Shown here one piece after another: positions 8,569 to 16,322 of a stretch of DNA of 45,649 nt. The DNA is from Candidatus Kuenenia stuttgartensis. Its GTDB lineage: Bacteria; Pseudomonadota; Alphaproteobacteria; SMXS01. Each line of letters starts with the position of its first letter. Within the stretch, counting starts at the first letter, position 1. The notes below the pieces were generated by a model. It saw only the letters and a program-made list of their open reading frames with translations, had not been told where the DNA came from and did no database searches. Location: NCBI GenBank assembly GCA_943329845.2, contig CALQFM020000029.1, positions 1 through 45,649 on the forward strand, in the 5' to 3' direction. Both the position numbers and the translations under genes were made by a program.

Positions 8569-9219
8569 ATGAAGATCTACGGGCCGTCCTATTCGCCCTT
8601 TACGGCGCGCGTGCGCGCGCTGCTGGCCTTCAAGGGCATCGCCTACGAGCAGGAGCTGCCGCCGGGCGGCGGGACCAAGTCCGAGGACTATTTGAAGATC
8701 AACCCGATCGGCAAGGTGCCGGCGCTGGTCGACGGCGACCTGGTGCTGCCGGAGTCCGAGGTGATCTGCGAATACCTTGAAGACAGGTTCCCGTCGCCGT
8801 CGCTGCGGCCGGCCGATCCGGCGGCGCGGGCGAAGGCGCGGCTGATCAACCGGGTCTGCGACTTCTACATTATGGGGCCGATGCTGCCGCTGTTCCCCCA
8901 GCTCAACCCGGCGACCCGGGACCAGGCCGTCGCCGATGCCGGCGTGGCGGCTGTCCGCAACGGCGTCGCATTGCTCGACGGGTTCCTCGAGGGCGAGGAC
9001 TTCGCGGTAGGCGGCAGCCTCAGCAGCGCCGATTGCGCCGTCGCGCCGGTGCTGTTCTTCGTCCACTACGTCATGGTGTTCTTCGGCGACCACGATCCGC
9101 TGCGCAATCATCCCAAGCTCGACGCCTACTGGATGAACATGAGCAAGCATCAGCTGATCGGCCCGATCCTCGACGACATGGACACCACCTTCAAGGCCCT
9201 GCTGGCCTCGCGCGCATAG
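8569..9219 (+). CDS. Glutathione S-transferase family protein
   Basis: The 216-residue product has an N-terminal thioredoxin-like domain (about 1-77) with [16 protein letters not shown], the cis-Pro segment [13 protein letters not shown] and the glutathione-contact segment [13 protein letters not shown]. An all-alpha C-terminal domain follows (about 88-205). Members conjugate or reduce electrophiles with glutathione in the cytosol; the substrate is unknown. The ATG at 8569 is preceded by GGGGGA, and residues before it in the longer open frame are not family-like. The SDR gene starts 10 bp after the stop, so the two are probably co-transcribed. Confidence 0.85.
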   Translation: MKIYGPSYSPFTARVRALLAFKGIAYEQELPPGGGTKSEDYLKINPIGKVPALVDGDLVLPESEVICEYLEDRFPSPSLRPADPAARAKARLINRVCDFYIMGPMLPLFPQLNPATRDQAVADAGVAAVRNGVALLDGFLEGEDFAVGGSLSSADCAVAPVLFFVHYVMVFFGDHDPLRNHPKLDAYWMNMSKHQLIGPILDDMDTTFKALLASRA

Positions 9220-9229
9220 GAGCACGAAC

Positions 9230-10069
9230 ATGAGCGAATCCAACGGCAAGGTTGCCATCGTCACCGGCGCGGGCCGCAAGCGCGGCCTCGGGCGCGCCAT
9301 CGCGCTGAGGCTGGCGAAGGACGGCTTCGATGTGGCGGTGTCGGCGTTCCCGCGCGACCCGTCGACCTATCCGGACCACGAGAAGGCGGAAGGCTGGAAG
9401 GGCGCCGAGAGCGTCGCCGAGGAAATCCGCGCCATGGGACGCAAGGCCGCAGCCATCCTGTGCGACGTCACCAAGCGCGACCAGGTCGAGAACCTGATCG
9501 CCGAGACCGAAAGGCAGCTCGGCCCGGTCTATGCCGTGGTCAACAACGCCGGCGTGCCCAGCGACGCGGGCGCGGCGCCGATCATCGAGATGTCGGACGA
9601 GCTCTGGTACTCGACCGTCGACGTCAACCTCAATGGCGTCTATCTGGTGTCGAAGCTGGGCGCCAAGGCCATGCTGAAGTCCGGCAATGGCGGCGCCATC
9701 GTCAACATCTCGTCCATGGCCGGCCGCGTCGGCCTGCCGCTCTACGGCGCCTATTGCGCGTCGAAGTTCGCGGTGATCGGCCTGACCCAGCAGATGGCGG
9801 TCGAACTGGCCAAGCAGGGCATCCGCGTCAACTGCGTTTGCCCCGGCTCCACCGACACCGACATGATGGACAGCACCTTCAAGCGCTCGGCCGAGCTCTA
9901 CCAGCGCGAGTTCATGGACGTGAAGAAGGGTGTGAGGGTCGCCATCCCCATGGGCCGCCAGGGCCAGCCGTCCGAACAGGCGTCGGCGGTGGCGTTCCTG
10001 TGCAGCCCGGATGCGTCCTACGTCACCGGCCAGACCCTGAACGTGGACGGCGGCCTGCGGATGGATTGA
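9230..10069 (+). CDS. SDR family oxidoreductase
   Basis: This 279-residue classical short-chain dehydrogenase has the nucleotide motif [10 protein letters not shown] (near 12-21), with two extra basic residues within the usual TGxxxGIG. NNAG is near 105, followed by catalytic Ser in ISSMAG and YCASK (catalytic Tyr and Lys) near 177-181. The C-terminus [13 protein letters not shown] is usual for the family. AGGAG lies before the ATG. Basic residues in the glycine loop hint at NADP(H) preference. It is likely co-transcribed with the GST gene. The substrate is not identifiable. Confidence 0.85.
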   Translation: MSESNGKVAIVTGAGRKRGLGRAIALRLAKDGFDVAVSAFPRDPSTYPDHEKAEGWKGAESVAEEIRAMGRKAAAILCDVTKRDQVENLIAETERQLGPVYAVVNNAGVPSDAGAAPIIEMSDELWYSTVDVNLNGVYLVSKLGAKAMLKSGNGGAIVNISSMAGRVGLPLYGAYCASKFAVIGLTQQMAVELAKQGIRVNCVCPGSTDTDMMDSTFKRSAELYQREFMDVKKGVRVAIPMGRQGQPSEQASAVAFLCSPDASYVTGQTLNVDGGLRMD

Positions 10070-10122
10070 TACCCCGCATCTGCTATCGTGGGGGGCGTAA
10101 CGACGATCGAGGGGGTAGAAAC

Positions 10123-10641
10123 ATGAGCAACGTCCGCAGTCGCAGCATCGCATTCATGACCGGCATCCTGCTGGCGCTTGCCGCGTCGGGTGCCGTCGCG
10201 CAGTACACCAACGACCCGTCCATGGTGGAAACCCATGGCAAGAAGGAACGTGCCGCCCAGGAAGCCTGGGTGATGCTGCCGCCGAAGATGAAGATGTGCA
10301 TGGATCAGGCGCTGGCGATGAGCCAGATGACCTTCGAGACGGTGATCAAGCAGAAGCTGACGCCCTACGATCCGAAGTTCTCGACCCAGATCCAGCGCTG
10401 CCAGACCATCACCGCCCGCGAGCCGCAGGTGAACTTTCCGTGCACCATCGACGAGAACGGGCGCCCGGTGCAGACCATGTGCGACGAGGTCTATGCCCAG
10501 CTTGGCGGCCGTCAGCCCATACCGCTCACCTTCCAGCAATATATCGGCGCACACCTGCACGCACGCGAGGTCGACATCGTCCAGATGGAAAGCCCGGCAG
10601 CCCGCGACGCGCGCCTCGGCGGCGGGCGGCCTTATCGATGA
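10123..10641 (+). CDS. Small secreted protein of unknown function
   Basis: The 172-residue product starts with a typical Sec signal peptide of about 26 residues, hydrophobic core and Ala-rich end (SGAVA, then QYTND). The mature part is rich in Met in the first half (LPPKMKMCMDQALAMSQM) and has four cysteines (in KMCMD, QRCQT, FPCTI, TMCDE). These could form two disulfides in the periplasm. I recognise no family. The ATG at 10123 has GGGGG 7-8 bases upstream and excludes a long, implausible upstream extension in the same frame that overlaps the SDR gene. It is followed by a large inverted repeat. Confidence 0.7.
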   Translation: MSNVRSRSIAFMTGILLALAASGAVAQYTNDPSMVETHGKKERAAQEAWVMLPPKMKMCMDQALAMSQMTFETVIKQKLTPYDPKFSTQIQRCQTITAREPQVNFPCTIDENGRPVQTMCDEVYAQLGGRQPIPLTFQQYIGAHLHAREVDIVQMESPAARDARLGGGRPYR

Positions 10642-10661
10642 ACACTAAATCTCCGTGATTT

Positions 10662-10738
10662 TGCGAGCGTAGCGAAGCAATCCAGCGGTTCCGCCGCACA
10701 GTCATCACCGGCCTAGCTGGATCGCTTCGCTACGCTCG
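10662..10738. repeat. Long inverted repeat between convergent genes
   Basis: The arms at 10662-10685 and 10715-10738 are 24 bp long and match at 23 positions, with a 29-nt loop. They contain the sequence GCGAGCGTAGCGAAGC and its complement. The element sits between the ends of two convergent genes and may terminate both, but its size and composition resemble a dispersed alphaproteobacterial intergenic repeat. Confidence 0.7.
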
Positions 10739-10753
10739 CGAAGTCACCGAGAG

Positions 10754-11632
10754 TTATGCCCTCGAGTCCGCATCTCTGAGCAACTGGTCGATGGCCGGCG
10801 TCACCTCCGGCTCGTCGAGCAACGGGACGTGGCCGCGGCCCTGCACCAGCACCAGCCTCGCGTCGGTAATGCGCCGGCCCATCTCCTCGAACACGTCCTG
10901 CTCCAGGATGTCCGAGAGCGCACCGCGCAGAACGACCGTCGGCACGTCCTTCAGCCGCTCGAACAGCGGCCACGGGTCGGCGCCCGGCGCGGGCGGCGGC
11001 AGTTCGCGGATGGCGTCGCCGATCTTCGGGTCGTAGTCGAGGCGGATAACGCTGCCGTCCTCGCGGTAGCCGCGCCGGGCGAAGGCGTCCCAGTCTGCGT
11101 CGGACAGGCCGGGCAGGGCGGGACCGTAGACGAATTTCGCCTGCTCGACGGCCTGGTCCCAGTTCTTCACCGGCGCGGCCGTGCCGGTGTAGCCCGCGAT
11201 CCGGGCGATGCCTGGGCCGAGGACCGGGCCCACGTCGTTCAGTACCGCGCCCGCCAGGGTGACCGACTTGATGCCGGCCAGCACCATGGTCATCACGCCG
11301 CCCAGCGACGTGCCGATCGACACGAAGCGGCTGATCCCCAGCTCGCCCAGCAGGGCCAGCGTGTCCTTCACATAAGTGCCGGGCACATAGTTGGCGTAGG
11401 TCGGGTCATAGGCGGAAAAACCACGTCCGCGCAGGTCCGGGCAGATCACGCGGCGATCCGCCGAAAGCCGCGTCGCCAGCTTGACGAAATCCCGCGAGTT
11501 GCGCGTCAGGCCGGGCAGGCAGACCACCGGCGTGCCCTTGGCCGCGGGGTCGCCGAATTCGCGGTAGAACAGCTCCAGGCCGTCGGCGGAACGGTAGGTG
11601 CCGGTGCGCTCGGTCAGTGCGGTGCTCGACAT
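10754..11632 (-). CDS. Alpha/beta hydrolase
   Basis: The 292-residue protein has the alpha/beta hydrolase fold. CLPGLTRNSRDF (residues 38-49) supplies the oxyanion region, and CPDLRGRGFS follows near 64. The nucleophile elbow is IGTSLGG with Ser109. The acid is probably Asp in GALSDILEQ and the base His in QGRGHVPLLDEP. The catalytic triad is therefore complete. Small esterases and epoxide- or C-C-bond hydrolases share this pattern, so the substrate is open. It is divergent from the HTH/coiled-coil gene by about 30 bp. Confidence 0.85.
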   Translation of the reverse strand: MSSTALTERTGTYRSADGLELFYREFGDPAAKGTPVVCLPGLTRNSRDFVKLATRLSADRRVICPDLRGRGFSAYDPTYANYVPGTYVKDTLALLGELGISRFVSIGTSLGGVMTMVLAGIKSVTLAGAVLNDVGPVLGPGIARIAGYTGTAAPVKNWDQAVEQAKFVYGPALPGLSDADWDAFARRGYREDGSVIRLDYDPKIGDAIRELPPPAPGADPWPLFERLKDVPTVVLRGALSDILEQDVFEEMGRRITDARLVLVQGRGHVPLLDEPEVTPAIDQLLRDADSRA

Positions 11633-11662
11633 GGCTGGTTCCCTCCCAGGAGTTGTGCGAGT

Positions 11663-12355
11663 ATGCCGTCACCGCCACACAAGTGCGAGTATTGCTTGAT
11701 CGACTCCGCCACCGACCCCACCATGGGCCGCTGGGCCACTCTCAAGGACGCCGCGGGCGTGCTGGAAACGCAGCCGCTAGACCTGCTCAAGCAGGTCAAG
11801 AAGGGCAAGCGGCGCGCCACCAAGATCGGCAACAACTGGTTCATCTACCTGGATTCCGCGGTGCAGGAAGCGGCTGCCGACAGGTCGCGCGCGGCCGAGG
11901 AAAAGCATGCCGTACGCCGCAAGGCGCTGGAGCGGCTGCGCAAGGAGAACGAGCAGCTGCGCGCGGACGTCGCCAACGCGCGCGCCGCGGCCGCGCCGCA
12001 AGCCGCACCGACCGAAGGCATCGGCCGTCAGCTCGCGCCGCTGCTGGAGGGCATCGAGCGGCACCACCGCAGCATGAACGCCGAGATCGAGTTCCTGCGC
12101 TCCGAACTGGTCGCCACGCGCCAGCAGCATGCCGAGGAAATGCGCCGCAAGGACATCCTGCTGCAGCAGGCGCACAAGACCCTGCAGGACGTGGTCAAGC
12201 TGGGCCTGCCCGGCCCGAAGGCCGCTCCGTCAGGTCCGACGCCGCCGGAGCTGGATCAGGTCCGGCAGGATCAGGCACGGATGTCGCGGGTGATGGGCGA
12301 GATGTCGGAACTGCTGACGCTGATGTACACCAGGCTGCGGCGGCCGGGTCAATAG
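11663..12355 (+). CDS. HTH-like DNA-binding domain plus coiled-coil protein, unknown function
   Basis: The 230-residue product begins with a short segment holding CEYC. A region resembling an excisionase/MerR-type winged helix follows (about 20-68: TLKDAAGVL, KKGKRRATKIGNNWFIYLD), where the arrangement of helix, basic turn and strand is typical. Residues about 75-175 are charged and heptad-like, consistent with a long coiled coil, broken by an Ala/Pro linker near 110. The end is helical. AGGAG nine bases before the ATG at 11663 fixes the start. The gene converges on tonB with a 4-bp gap. I do not recognise a named family; a nucleoid or structural DNA-binding role is possible but unproven. Confidence 0.65.
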   Translation: MPSPPHKCEYCLIDSATDPTMGRWATLKDAAGVLETQPLDLLKQVKKGKRRATKIGNNWFIYLDSAVQEAAADRSRAAEEKHAVRRKALERLRKENEQLRADVANARAAAAPQAAPTEGIGRQLAPLLEGIERHHRSMNAEIEFLRSELVATRQQHAEEMRRKDILLQQAHKTLQDVVKLGLPGPKAAPSGPTPPELDQVRQDQARMSRVMGEMSELLTLMYTRLRRPGQ

Positions 12356-12359
12356 CGCG

Positions 12360-13004
12360 TCAGCGGATTGTGAACTCCACCGGGACCTGAAGACTTATCG
12401 TCTCGCCCGGGACTTCCTTGGGAACGGCGGGGAATGGCGACGACCGCTCGACCATCTTCATCGCGGCCTCGTCGAGGACGGCCACCCCGGAGCTCTTGAA
12501 CAGCTTGGAGTTGACAAGGCGGCCGCTGCGATTGAACGCGAATTCCACCCAGGCCGTTGCCTGAATACGGCTCGTCCGCGGCGTCCGTTTGTGGCGTTCC
12601 AACCAACCCAGCACCCGCCCGAAATAGTCGTCCTTGGCCTTCGCGGCGCCGGGATTGGGCGGCGGCGGCGGCGGAGGCGGCGCCACGGGCACGATGCTTT
12701 CAGCGACCGAGGTCGCGGCGCTGGCGATGACTTCCGGCGGCGGGTCGAGCATAGGCTGCGGCACGGGCGGTGGCGGCGGCGTGTCGTTCACCACCGCCTT
12801 GGGCACCGGCTTCGGCTCGGGCCTGGGCTCCTCCACCTTGGGCGCTGGTGGCGGCGGTGGTGGTGGCGGCGCCAGCGTCAGGGTGATGGGGATTTCCCGG
12901 GCCTCCACCGGTGGCGCGCTCGACGGCATGCTCATGGCGATGCCGATGCAAGCCACGTGGAGCGCCAGCGCGGCCGCCGTCGACATGTGGCGGACCATCG
13001 TCAT
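12360..13004 (-). CDS. tonB: TonB family energy transducer
   Basis: The 214-residue protein has one N-terminal membrane anchor (about 8-26) and a proline-rich periplasmic spacer with runs of eight prolines and alternating Glu/Lys-Pro (about 45-118). Its C-terminal TonB domain (about 125-214) has AWVEFAFNRSGRLVNSKLFKSSG and a final strand VPVEFTIR. It would carry proton-motive energy from ExbB/ExbD to outer-membrane receptors. It is third in the exbB-exbD-tonB order, four bases after the exbD stop. No TonB-dependent receptor is in the window, so the cargo is unknown. Confidence 0.9.
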   Translation of the reverse strand: MTMVRHMSTAAALALHVACIGIAMSMPSSAPPVEAREIPITLTLAPPPPPPPPAPKVEEPRPEPKPVPKAVVNDTPPPPPVPQPMLDPPPEVIASAATSVAESIVPVAPPPPPPPPNPGAAKAKDDYFGRVLGWLERHKRTPRTSRIQATAWVEFAFNRSGRLVNSKLFKSSGVAVLDEAAMKMVERSSPFPAVPKEVPGETISLQVPVEFTIR

Positions 13005-13008
13005 GGGG

Positions 13009-13446
<438 letters not shown>

Positions 13447-13447
13447 G

Positions 13448-14110
13448 TCAGGCGGTCCGGCGCAGCACGGGGTGCGCCTCGGCGCGGAGCAGGCCCCTGG
13501 CGATGCCGACGATCAGGGTGTTGATCTCCTGGCCCAGCCGGCCCAGGTCCACCGCCAGCTTGTTGTAGGCGATGACCGCCGGGATGGCGGCGGCCAGGCC
13601 GATGGCGGTGGCGAACAGCGCCTCGGCGATGCCGGGGGCGACCACGGCCAGGCTGACATTCTGCGCGCTCGCGATGTTGGCGAAGCTGTGCATGATGCCC
13701 CACACCGTGCCGAACAGGCCGATGAACGGCGCGGCGGAACCGACGGTCGCCAGGAATGGCAGGCCCGGCTCGACCTTGCGCAGCTCGGTCGCCAGGGCGA
13801 TTCGCATGGCGCGCTCGATGCGGTCGCGCAGCTCGGTGCGGGTCTCGTCGCCCAGCCGGTCGGCGGCCTCGGCATGGGCCGCGTCCAGGATCACCTTGCC
13901 GATGCCGGTCGCCCCGGTGCCGGCGCCGGTCGCCGTGGCCTGCTGCAACTGCTTGATCTGCTTGCGCAAACCAGCTAGGCGGATGGCCTTCTCGATCATG
14001 ATCGACCAGCACATCACCGACAGCAGGATGAGCAGGGCGATGACCGCCTTGACGACAGGGCTGGCTTCCCAGAACAGGGTCCACAGCGACAGGTCTGGAT
14101 GCACGGGCAT
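13448..14110 (-). CDS. exbB: ExbB/TolQ/MotA family proton channel
   Basis: The 220-residue protein has three membrane segments, at about 15-40, 118-140 and 155-180. The middle of the family signature is clear: LPFLATVGSAAPFIGLFGTVWGIM, followed by VAPGIAEALFATAIGLAAAIPAVIAYN. It forms the inner-membrane pentamer that channels protons with ExbD. It is the first gene of exbB-exbD-tonB, so the operon promoter should lie in 14111-14337. A Pho-box-like pair of heptamers is there at 14183-14200. Confidence 0.9.
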   Translation of the reverse strand: MPVHPDLSLWTLFWEASPVVKAVIALLILLSVMCWSIMIEKAIRLAGLRKQIKQLQQATATGAGTGATGIGKVILDAAHAEAADRLGDETRTELRDRIERAMRIALATELRKVEPGLPFLATVGSAAPFIGLFGTVWGIMHSFANIASAQNVSLAVVAPGIAEALFATAIGLAAAIPAVIAYNKLAVDLGRLGQEINTLIVGIARGLLRAEAHPVLRRTA

Positions 14111-14182
14111 AAGCGGCGATTCGAGTTGTTGAACTGGACCCCAGCTTATTGTGTAAGTGCGACTGATTTGTAACTATCAAAT

Positions 14183-14200
14183 TCGACAGTTGGATGACAC
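14183..14200 (-). promoter_or_regulatory. Possible Pho box upstream of exbB
   Basis: Read on the minus strand, the sequence is GTGTCAT, CCAA, CTGTCGA. This compares with the PhoB consensus CTGTCAT-N4-CTGTCAT, matching at 6 of 7 and 5 of 7 positions with the correct 11-bp spacing. GATAGT, a possible -10, follows about 5 bases downstream, and the exbB start is 73 bases away. Chance matches of this quality occur, so this is a candidate only. Confidence 0.3.
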
Positions 14201-14259
14201 AGCAGGCCTCGCTGCCGTGTTGGCGATTGGCCATCGGCAAGCCGTTGCGAGATGGCGCA

Positions 14260-14307
14260 AGTTAAGTGCACTGTCACCGAAATAATTCGGTGACAGTGCA
14301 CTTAACT
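14260..14307. repeat. Perfect 22-bp palindromic hairpin
   Basis: The arms at 14260-14281 and 14286-14307 are exact reverse complements over 22 bp with a 4-nt loop (ATAA). The core TTCGGTGACAGTG recurs at 45487-45499 directly beside the IS3-like end. The palindrome lies between exbB and the small membrane ORF. It may be a terminator for the latter's transcript, but the perfect arms and the second copy suggest a mobile or REP-type element. Confidence 0.75.
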
Positions 14308-14337
14308 CCTGCCGCCGGCTGATCCACGGCGGCATAC

Positions 14338-14466
14338 TCACGTGTGGAAGCCAAAGCGCCAGGCGAGCGTGCTGAGCAGCATGATGATGGCATAGACGCC
14401 GAGCCCGAACACAACGGCGATGCCGAAGACCTTCAGGTGGCGCTTGAGGCGGTCGCGTACCTTCAT
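14338..14466 (-). CDS. 42-residue single-span membrane peptide, coupled to DUF945 gene
   Basis: The start codon ATG at 14466-14464 overlaps the stop of the DUF945 gene as ATGA, the usual sign of translational coupling. The peptide has a basic N-terminus (MKVRDRLKRHLK), one hydrophobic helix (about 14-36, with GIAVVFGLGVYAIIMLL) and a short C-terminal tail WRFGFHT. The positive-inside rule predicts an inner-membrane protein with the C-terminus in the periplasm. Third positions are G/C-rich as in neighbouring genes. No function is known to me; it may assist the coupled periplasmic protein. It is too short for most gene finders. Confidence 0.6.
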   Translation of the reverse strand: MKVRDRLKRHLKVFGIAVVFGLGVYAIIMLLSTLAWRFGFHT

Positions 14467-16232
14467 GGCGCGTTCGGCGCCAGAGTTGGCGGCGCCAGGT
14501 CGGGGCGGGCGACGCCGTTCAGCACCACCTTGCCGTCGCGGAACAGCGCTTCCAGCACATAGGCGTCGCCGTCCCTGCGGACCACGGCCTGCTTTTCCAG
14601 ATCGGCGAGATCGGACTTCGCGGTCTTGGCGGCAAGTTTGGCGATGGTCTCGTCGGGCAGGTCGCGGCCCTGCTCCTGCAGCCGGGCGCGCAGCGTGCGC
14701 GTGCTCTGGCGCGTCAGCGCCCAGACCAGCGCGCCTTCCGACACCCGCGCCGTGAGCACGCCTTCCAGCCGCTTGATGATCCTGTCGGCCGAGGCATAGT
14801 CCAGCGGCTCTTCGCCCTTGAAGCCCAGCTCTCCGCTCGCCGTCGCCGTGCCGGCGGGCATGGTGATGGCGACGTTCTCCAGGTAGAGCCGGGTCTGCGG
14901 CCGGATGATGGCGAGCGCCTTCTGGCTCATCACCTGCTGCATCTCCGCCTCCTGTTGCGGCTCGGGCATGGCGGTCGCGACGATGCGCACGAAGTCGCCG
15001 TAGAGCTCGCCCAGCATGTTGCCGTCGAGCCGCGCCAGCCGCAGCCGCCCGGTGCTGCCGGTCATCCTGATGTCGTCGTAGTCGAGTGCCTCGATCTTCT
15101 GGTCGATGGCGATGTTGACGTCGCCGTCCTTGCCGTCGATGCCCAACGCCGTCGTGCCTCTGTAGACCGCGAACGGCCCGTCGGTGGCGATGGCGACGGC
15201 GGTGCGCAACTCCACCGGCGACGAGAACAGGCCGGTCAGCGACTGGCTCAGGAACCGGTTGAGGATGGCGTATTGCGCCTCGGGCCGGTCGCCGGAGTCG
15301 AGGAACTGATTGTACAGATCATAGGCGTCGTCGAGCGCGCCTGCCGACAGATTGTTGACCTCCAGGGTCCAGGCGCTGGGGCCCAAGGTGCCGCCCTCGA
15401 ACTCGGCCGAATCGATGCCGAAGACGGCGCTGGCATCGAGGCGGTCGGCGCCGTCGGCCACCGCCTTCACCTCATAGTCGAGGCCCTCGATCCTGGAGGA
15501 TTCGCCGGACTGCGGGTTCATCAGCCGGATCTCGCGGACACGGGCGTCCGTGTCGCCCAGCCAGATGTGCCGGCCGCGCTTCTTCTGCGCGCTCTTGAGC
15601 GACATGTCCCGCACCAGCAGCAGGCGTTCGTCGGCCTCCCATTTGAACAGCGGCATGTCGAGCTGGACGGTGAACGCGCGCCGCCCGGTGCCGATCCGGC
15701 CCGAGGCGCCGTCCCACTCCACCGACGTATGCGGTCCCATGCCGCCAGTGTAATCCGGATTGCTGACAAGCGTGGTGGACCGGCCGAGCAGCCCGAACGT
15801 GGTGCGGAAGGTCAGGAACGGCTTGCCCTGCAGGTAGCGGGAGAGCAGCGCCTCGATCATCTCGGGCAGTCGCAGCTCGGTCTCGGCATAGGCGAAGCCG
15901 ATCTTGGGAAAGGCGCCGCGCAGCAGGATCGGGCCATGGCTGATGGTGTGGTCGAACCGCACCGCCAGCGCCGTGCCCGGGTCTAGGCCCAGCGCCTGCT
16001 CGAGGGTTTCGGCGTACTGGCCTTCCAGCACCAGCCTGCTGGTGGCGCGGGAGCTGAACCAGCCGCGCTCGAAGCTGACCAGCTCGATGCGGTAGGCGCC
16101 CTGCTGGGAGATGGTCTTGAGCGTGGAACGCAGCGATTCCTCGGCCGAGTATCCGATGAGTCCGGGCAGCGTGAGCAGGATCGCCGCGGCGATGCCGACC
16201 GCGGCAATGGCGCCCAGGACGCCACGCTTCAT
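14463..16232 (-). CDS. DUF945 (YdgA-like) family protein
   Basis: This 589-residue protein has an N-terminal membrane anchor or uncleaved signal (about 5-28), then a long beta-rich periplasmic region. The opening GYSAEESLRSTL and the segment FERGWFSSRATSRLVLEG (near 55-72) are the typical start of DUF945 proteins. The rest has repeated strand patterns like AsmA-type envelope proteins. The biochemical role of the family is unsettled; it is associated with the cell envelope. It ends in an ATGA overlap with a 42-residue membrane peptide and lies 90 bp after the FAD-linked dehydrogenase gene on the same strand. Confidence 0.8.
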   Translation of the reverse strand: MKRGVLGAIAAVGIAAAILLTLPGLIGYSAEESLRSTLKTISQQGAYRIELVSFERGWFSSRATSRLVLEGQYAETLEQALGLDPGTALAVRFDHTISHGPILLRGAFPKIGFAYAETELRLPEMIEALLSRYLQGKPFLTFRTTFGLLGRSTTLVSNPDYTGGMGPHTSVEWDGASGRIGTGRRAFTVQLDMPLFKWEADERLLLVRDMSLKSAQKKRGRHIWLGDTDARVREIRLMNPQSGESSRIEGLDYEVKAVADGADRLDASAVFGIDSAEFEGGTLGPSAWTLEVNNLSAGALDDAYDLYNQFLDSGDRPEAQYAILNRFLSQSLTGLFSSPVELRTAVAIATDGPFAVYRGTTALGIDGKDGDVNIAIDQKIEALDYDDIRMTGSTGRLRLARLDGNMLGELYGDFVRIVATAMPEPQQEAEMQQVMSQKALAIIRPQTRLYLENVAITMPAGTATASGELGFKGEEPLDYASADRIIKRLEGVLTARVSEGALVWALTRQSTRTLRARLQEQGRDLPDETIAKLAAKTAKSDLADLEKQAVVRRDGDAYVLEALFRDGKVVLNGVARPDLAPPTLAPNAP

Positions 16233-16322
16233 CGAAGTCCTCCAGCAGGCTTGTTTTGCTCATTGTTACCCGCCGGCCAGGTGTTTGTCAGCGATATCCG
16301 GGGGTTGAATGCGGGCCGCGCA

